From contig NZ_JACIAY010000011.1 of NCBI RefSeq assembly GCF_014194975.1, forward strand, positions 99,409 through 163,408: 64,000 nt of DNA, in the 5' to 3' direction. The stretch comes from Sphingomonas sp. BK580 (GTDB lineage Bacteria; Pseudomonadota; Alphaproteobacteria; Sphingomonadales; Sphingomonadaceae). Position numbers and translations under genes: made by a program. Position 1 is the stretch's first letter; every line of letters starts with the position of its first letter. The notes under the pieces were generated by a model. The model was not told where the DNA came from and did no database searches. It saw only the letters and a list, made by a program, of their open reading frames with translations. Below, piece after piece: positions 60,979-64,000 of the stretch.

Positions 60979-61454
60979 CGGTGCTCCCTTGAAGGATGCC
61001 AGCAAGTCTGCAACCTCGCTAAGGTATCGTCTATCCAAGCTGCTAACAGCGTGCCTACGTTAGAGCGAAGTTCGATCTGTCCGCTATATTGGGTTCCGTA
61101 TGCAGCCGGGAAGCTTATCGAGTATCCAGTGCCATCGACCACAACCTCTCCTGGGTCACCCGGAAAGCTGATTGATGGGAAAGGCAGCTTCCGAAGTCGA
61201 GCAACGGCGACCCGCGCTCCTTCGCAGATCCGACTTGACGCCCACTTGACCGTGGTCTCGCCCTCTTCTTCGCGAGAAGTAAGGCGAAGGTCGAAGCCTG
61301 CTGGGTCAAAAGAGCTCTTATTGTACAGGATGTCGACGCTCTCGGAAGAACGGGAAAGCGCCGGATTGCGAGAGATCCTAATCCAGCTATCCGGCGGAGG
61401 CATCGAGATTGTCGCCGCTTCTATTAAGATAAGGGCTATCAAAGGCGCCTCCAC
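60975..61454 (-). CDS. Secreted protein, unknown
   Basis: 159 residues, with a hydrophobic start that could be a signal peptide (ALILIEAATIS) and a beta-rich body (GEVVVDGTGYSISFPAAYGTQ). It overlaps the start of the downstream secreted gene, so the two form an operon. No family recognised. Confidence 0.55.
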   Translation of the reverse strand: MEAPLIALILIEAATISMPPPDSWIRISRNPALSRSSESVDILYNKSSFDPAGFDLRLTSREEEGETTVKWASSRICEGARVAVARLRKLPFPSISFPGDPGEVVVDGTGYSISFPAAYGTQYSGQIELRSNVGTLLAAWIDDTLARLQTCWHPSREHR

Positions 61455-61561
61455 ATCAGCTGTTCACAGCGCGATCATACCCGCAGAGTGCACTGGTGAA
61501 CCAACGTCCGCAATCAGGTTCGCCAAGGCGGCGCGCGATCGTCCGAGTTTGGGCGTTCCGG

Positions 61562-61894
61562 CTAGTCGCTGCCGCTCTTCTTCCCGGGGCCGAACTCAAT
61601 CCGAACGCCCAGCCCTCCGCCCTCGACGGCACCCAAGGTCACTCCTGGTGCAAGGTGTAGACGAAGCGGCGTGCTGAGGATGCTTCTGGGCTCGGGAAGG
61701 TCCGGCAGGGGGCGCAGGCGGAACTGCTCCTGATCAGCTCGGCCACAGACGACTACCTCGCCGCTGCCGGTTGGCGGGCATCTTGTCGGGCTTGCCTTGA
61801 GGCTGTCGGGGATCTGAAGAGGACTGGCAGGCCTCGCCGAGGTCGGAGACGCCTGACCGACCATCTCGGTAGCGACTTGCTGTGCGACCATCAC
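61562..61894 (-). CDS. Sphingomonad-type small exported protein, possibly N-terminally truncated
   Basis: 110 residues. The motif SGEVVVCGRADQEQFRLRPLP, with its single Cys, is one I associate with short exported proteins frequent in sphingomonad genomes; they normally start with a signal peptide, which is missing or weak here. It ends in VRIEFGPGKKSG. Function unknown. Confidence 0.55.
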   Translation of the reverse strand: MMVAQQVATEMVGQASPTSARPASPLQIPDSLKASPTRCPPTGSGEVVVCGRADQEQFRLRPLPDLPEPRSILSTPLRLHLAPGVTLGAVEGGGLGVRIEFGPGKKSGSD

Positions 61895-62096
61895 GCATCG
61901 TCTCCCAAGCGAGAGGATGGGAACTAATTGTGCCTGGTTTATGGCGCCTACACCAACTCATCAGGCTTTTGCAGAATTTGGCAGGTTTGCGGGTTTGCTG
62001 CTTTTAGGTGGTGAGCGCACATAGCGTTGCCGGGTTGCTAGGCACGCTTCCCTAGAAACACCTAGCCCTTGTAAAGATTTGGCCAAAAAACAGGCG

Positions 62097-62435
62097 TCAT
62101 CTGCTGTTATTTTCAACGATAGCTTGATTGTATTTCGTCGCGTAAGCCTCTGCGGTGGCGCGCACACGGTCGCAAGCCTCGGTAGGATCCCTAGACGTAC
62201 CCTCCATAATCCGCACCTGATGAAGCCGGAGGTTTGAATTTCCGACGCCGGCAGGACCCATGGCGCCAAACGGTCCATCTAACATCAGCAGACGACGATC
62301 TCCCCGAGCCAAAGCCGCCCGCGCATCAGCTGCTGCGTCTCGTTGGGCGAGTTTTTCGATTGCGGGACAACCCAGTGGGACCTGAGGTGAGCAAGCGGCC
62401 AGCGGCACCAATAGGGCTAGTGCCAATCGAGTCAT
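62097..62435 (-). CDS. Putative lipoprotein, unknown
   Basis: 112 residues from the ATG at 62435. A lipoprotein signal MTRLALALLVPLAAC gives the lipobox LAAC with Cys15. The mature part is helical and has two more Cys. The gap 61895-62096 next to it holds only the partial repeat near 61977 and AT-rich sequence. Confidence 0.6.
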   Translation of the reverse strand: MTRLALALLVPLAACSPQVPLGCPAIEKLAQRDAAADARAALARGDRRLLMLDGPFGAMGPAGVGNSNLRLHQVRIMEGTSRDPTEACDRVRATAEAYATKYNQAIVENNSR

Positions 62436-62521
62436 GCGAGGAGCAGGAGCGACGTGATCATCATCGCACGGTAGCTCGGTTACTCGCCGTGACAAGGTCC
62501 GCTTTTGGGCGTCTTCGAACG

Positions 62522-63940
62522 CTAGCGGGCGTACTCGCCGAGGCCGCGCGCGACGAGCTCCTCATTGGAGAGGCGTGGCGCGCGCTTGAGCCTGTTGTTG
62601 CCGAGCGTGCGACGGTCGACTTTGGGGACGGATGAAGCCGGGGAGGGTGCCTTAAACGGGCCGACGGGCTGTGCGGTGCGCGCCGGCTCGTTGTTGTTGC
62701 GCTTGGCGTAATGCGGCTGAGCCTGCTGTATCACGCGGGCCAGAGCCAGCGCGGCGTCGAGGTGCTTGTTGTCGACCACGGCAGCCTGGTTCACCCGGCG
62801 CATCTTGTCGAACATGCGATAGGGTAGAGCCGTGCCCTCGTGCTGGATCTCGAGCCGGCCATCCGGGTACTCGCACACGTCCACCTTCTTGCGCGCGAGC
62901 GCCTGCGACGCAGGGGAGGGCTCGAGGATGAACATGGCTTTGTTGTAGTGCAAGGTGAGGGCGCCGGTGACGGTGCGCTGCTCCCGCCACACCAGCTCAG
63001 CCTCCAGGTCTTCGTGGATGGCCAGCGGCCGGTGCAGATCGCGCGGGTCGAACGGTGCCTTGGCGAACCGACGATTGTGCTGCGCCATGTAGGAGGGAAG
63101 GAAGGCGTTGGCTTGGTCGATGGTGGAGATGCGCTGTAGCCGCATCGCCTTGACCAGACGGTCCTGCAGCGTCGCATTGACCCGCTCGACGCGCCCCTTC
63201 GCCTGCGGCGAGTTCGCGCAGATGAGCTCGATGTTGAGCCGGTCGAGCGCACGGCCAAGGTGGGTCATGCCGTCGCCCTTCGCCGAGGCCGTGTTGTTGC
63301 GAAAGGCGCTGTGCTTGTCGGTGTAGAAGGCCACCGGCTTGCCGTGCCGCTCGAGGTAGGTCCTCGTCGCGCGCATGTAGGAGAAGGTGCTCTCGCTCTC
63401 GACCATCTCGACGTGCATAAGCTCGCTGGTGGCATCGTCGATGAAGACCAGGAGCGTGCATTGCGGACCGCGGCCCTCGAACCACCAGTGCTTGGAGCCG
63501 TCGACCTGGACGAGCTCGCCGCGGCAGTCACGCCGGTAGCGCGGCTGGTACGGGCGAGGGCGCTTAGCCGCACAGTCCTGCCACAACCCGGCCTCCATCA
63601 TGATGCGCCGCAGGGTCTCGCACGACAGGCCGATGCCATGGCGCTCGGCAAGGTACTCGCGCGCCAGCGTCGGTCCGAAGTCGGCGTAGTGCTCGCGCAC
63701 GAGCGTGACCACCTCGGCGCGAAAGGCGTCGCTGTAGCGTCGGTTGCTCGGGCGTCCTCGCTTGCGCGACACCAGGCCGCTGGCGCCGTCCTCTCGCAGG
63801 CGGCCCAGCAGCCGGTACACCTGCCGCCTCGCAAGGCCGAGCAGCTCCATCGCGGCCGCGACCCGGATCTCGCCGCGGTCGAGCCGCATCAGCGTATCGA
63901 AACGGGTGATCTCAGCAGCACTCATCGCCAGCACCGTCAT
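62522..63940 (-). CDS. DDE transposase with rve core (ISNCY/IS481-like)
   Basis: 472 residues; the true start may be the ATG at 63925. An N-terminal helix-turn-helix (about 20-50, GLARRQVYRLLGRLRED) is followed by an integrase core with Asp147 (VQVDGSKHWW), Asp208 (FYTDKHSAF) and Glu252 (KGRVERVNATLQD), and a C-terminal beta domain (CEYPDGRLEI). From memory, NCBI groups such proteins as ISNCY. The element runs toward the right window edge; a possible end starts TGTCA near 63965-63975. Confidence 0.88.
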   Translation of the reverse strand: MTVLAMSAAEITRFDTLMRLDRGEIRVAAAMELLGLARRQVYRLLGRLREDGASGLVSRKRGRPSNRRYSDAFRAEVVTLVREHYADFGPTLAREYLAERHGIGLSCETLRRIMMEAGLWQDCAAKRPRPYQPRYRRDCRGELVQVDGSKHWWFEGRGPQCTLLVFIDDATSELMHVEMVESESTFSYMRATRTYLERHGKPVAFYTDKHSAFRNNTASAKGDGMTHLGRALDRLNIELICANSPQAKGRVERVNATLQDRLVKAMRLQRISTIDQANAFLPSYMAQHNRRFAKAPFDPRDLHRPLAIHEDLEAELVWREQRTVTGALTLHYNKAMFILEPSPASQALARKKVDVCEYPDGRLEIQHEGTALPYRMFDKMRRVNQAAVVDNKHLDAALALARVIQQAQPHYAKRNNNEPARTAQPVGPFKAPSPASSVPKVDRRTLGNNRLKRAPRLSNEELVARGLGEYAR

Positions 63941-64000
63941 ACAATGCGCGTCCTCGTTGCCGAGAACGGCTATGACACCGGCGACCCGCCGATAGCACCG

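Noticed and set aside
1..64000. Relaxase (TraI), coupling protein (TraD), oriT, ParA, tRNA and rRNA genes
   Set aside because: Looked for and not found; they must lie outside the window or be too diverged to see by eye.

Overview
The window reads as a large piece of a self-transmissible plasmid (an integrated conjugative element is less likely) from an alphaproteobacterium, most probably a member of the Sphingomonadales (Sphingomonas/Sphingobium/Novosphingobium type). The reasons are the high-GC coding sequence, an F-type transfer operon interleaved with extra membrane genes, an iteron replicon with RepC and RPA-type initiators, a Ros/MucR-type regulator, and many small plasmid families I associate with sphingomonads (DUF1173-, DUF7007-, DUF3768-like). 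These family names are from memory; no search was run.

Layout. 1-1038: the 3' end of an ATP-dependent DNA ligase and three small unknown genes, two encoding membrane proteins. 1042-20853 (minus strand): one long, tightly packed conjugation operon read traA-L-E-K-B-x-dsbC-V-C-x-trbI-S26 peptidase-traW-x-traU-trbC-traN-x-traF-traH-traG. It encodes the F-type pilus and mating-pair apparatus, with many 1-4 base start/stop overlaps. TraD, the TraI relaxase and oriT were not recognised. Upstream of traA lie four tandem 21-bp dyad repeats (21005-21088), probable operators. 21.2-22.3 kb: an unknown gene and an XRE-type regulator. 22.3-25.9 kb: the replicon, with seven clear iterons, repC, four more iterons in alternating orientation, then repA. 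25.9-28.5 kb: lytic transglycosylase, DUF1173-like protein and a membrane protein.

28.6-54.2 kb (nearly all plus strand) looks like a leading/establishment region. It holds a Toprim primase-like protein, a 1406-residue methylase-helicase (DarB/strawberry-notch type), a zinc-less MucR homologue, a large ParB-like protein, ArdC-type antirestriction, a thermonuclease, a GHKL-like protein beside a PP-loop (PAPS-reductase-like) enzyme, a C5 DNA methyltransferase with tandem repeats, an Rmf-like protein, a glyoxalase-fold protein, a CPBP protease, a toxin-antitoxin pair and many unknown small genes. Ten genes or gene groups here are preceded by the same architecture: a GA-rich tract, then a short hairpin whose sequence differs in every copy, then the ribosome-binding site and start. 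This is the most interesting signal in the window.

54.4-64 kb is a cargo and insertion-sequence zone: an S41 peptidase with its MarR regulator, a NUDIX hydrolase, an IS110/IS1111-type element, an IS5/IS427-type element inserted exactly at a stop codon, several small secreted proteins, and a DDE (rve) transposase at the right edge. No tRNA, rRNA or CRISPR array was seen.
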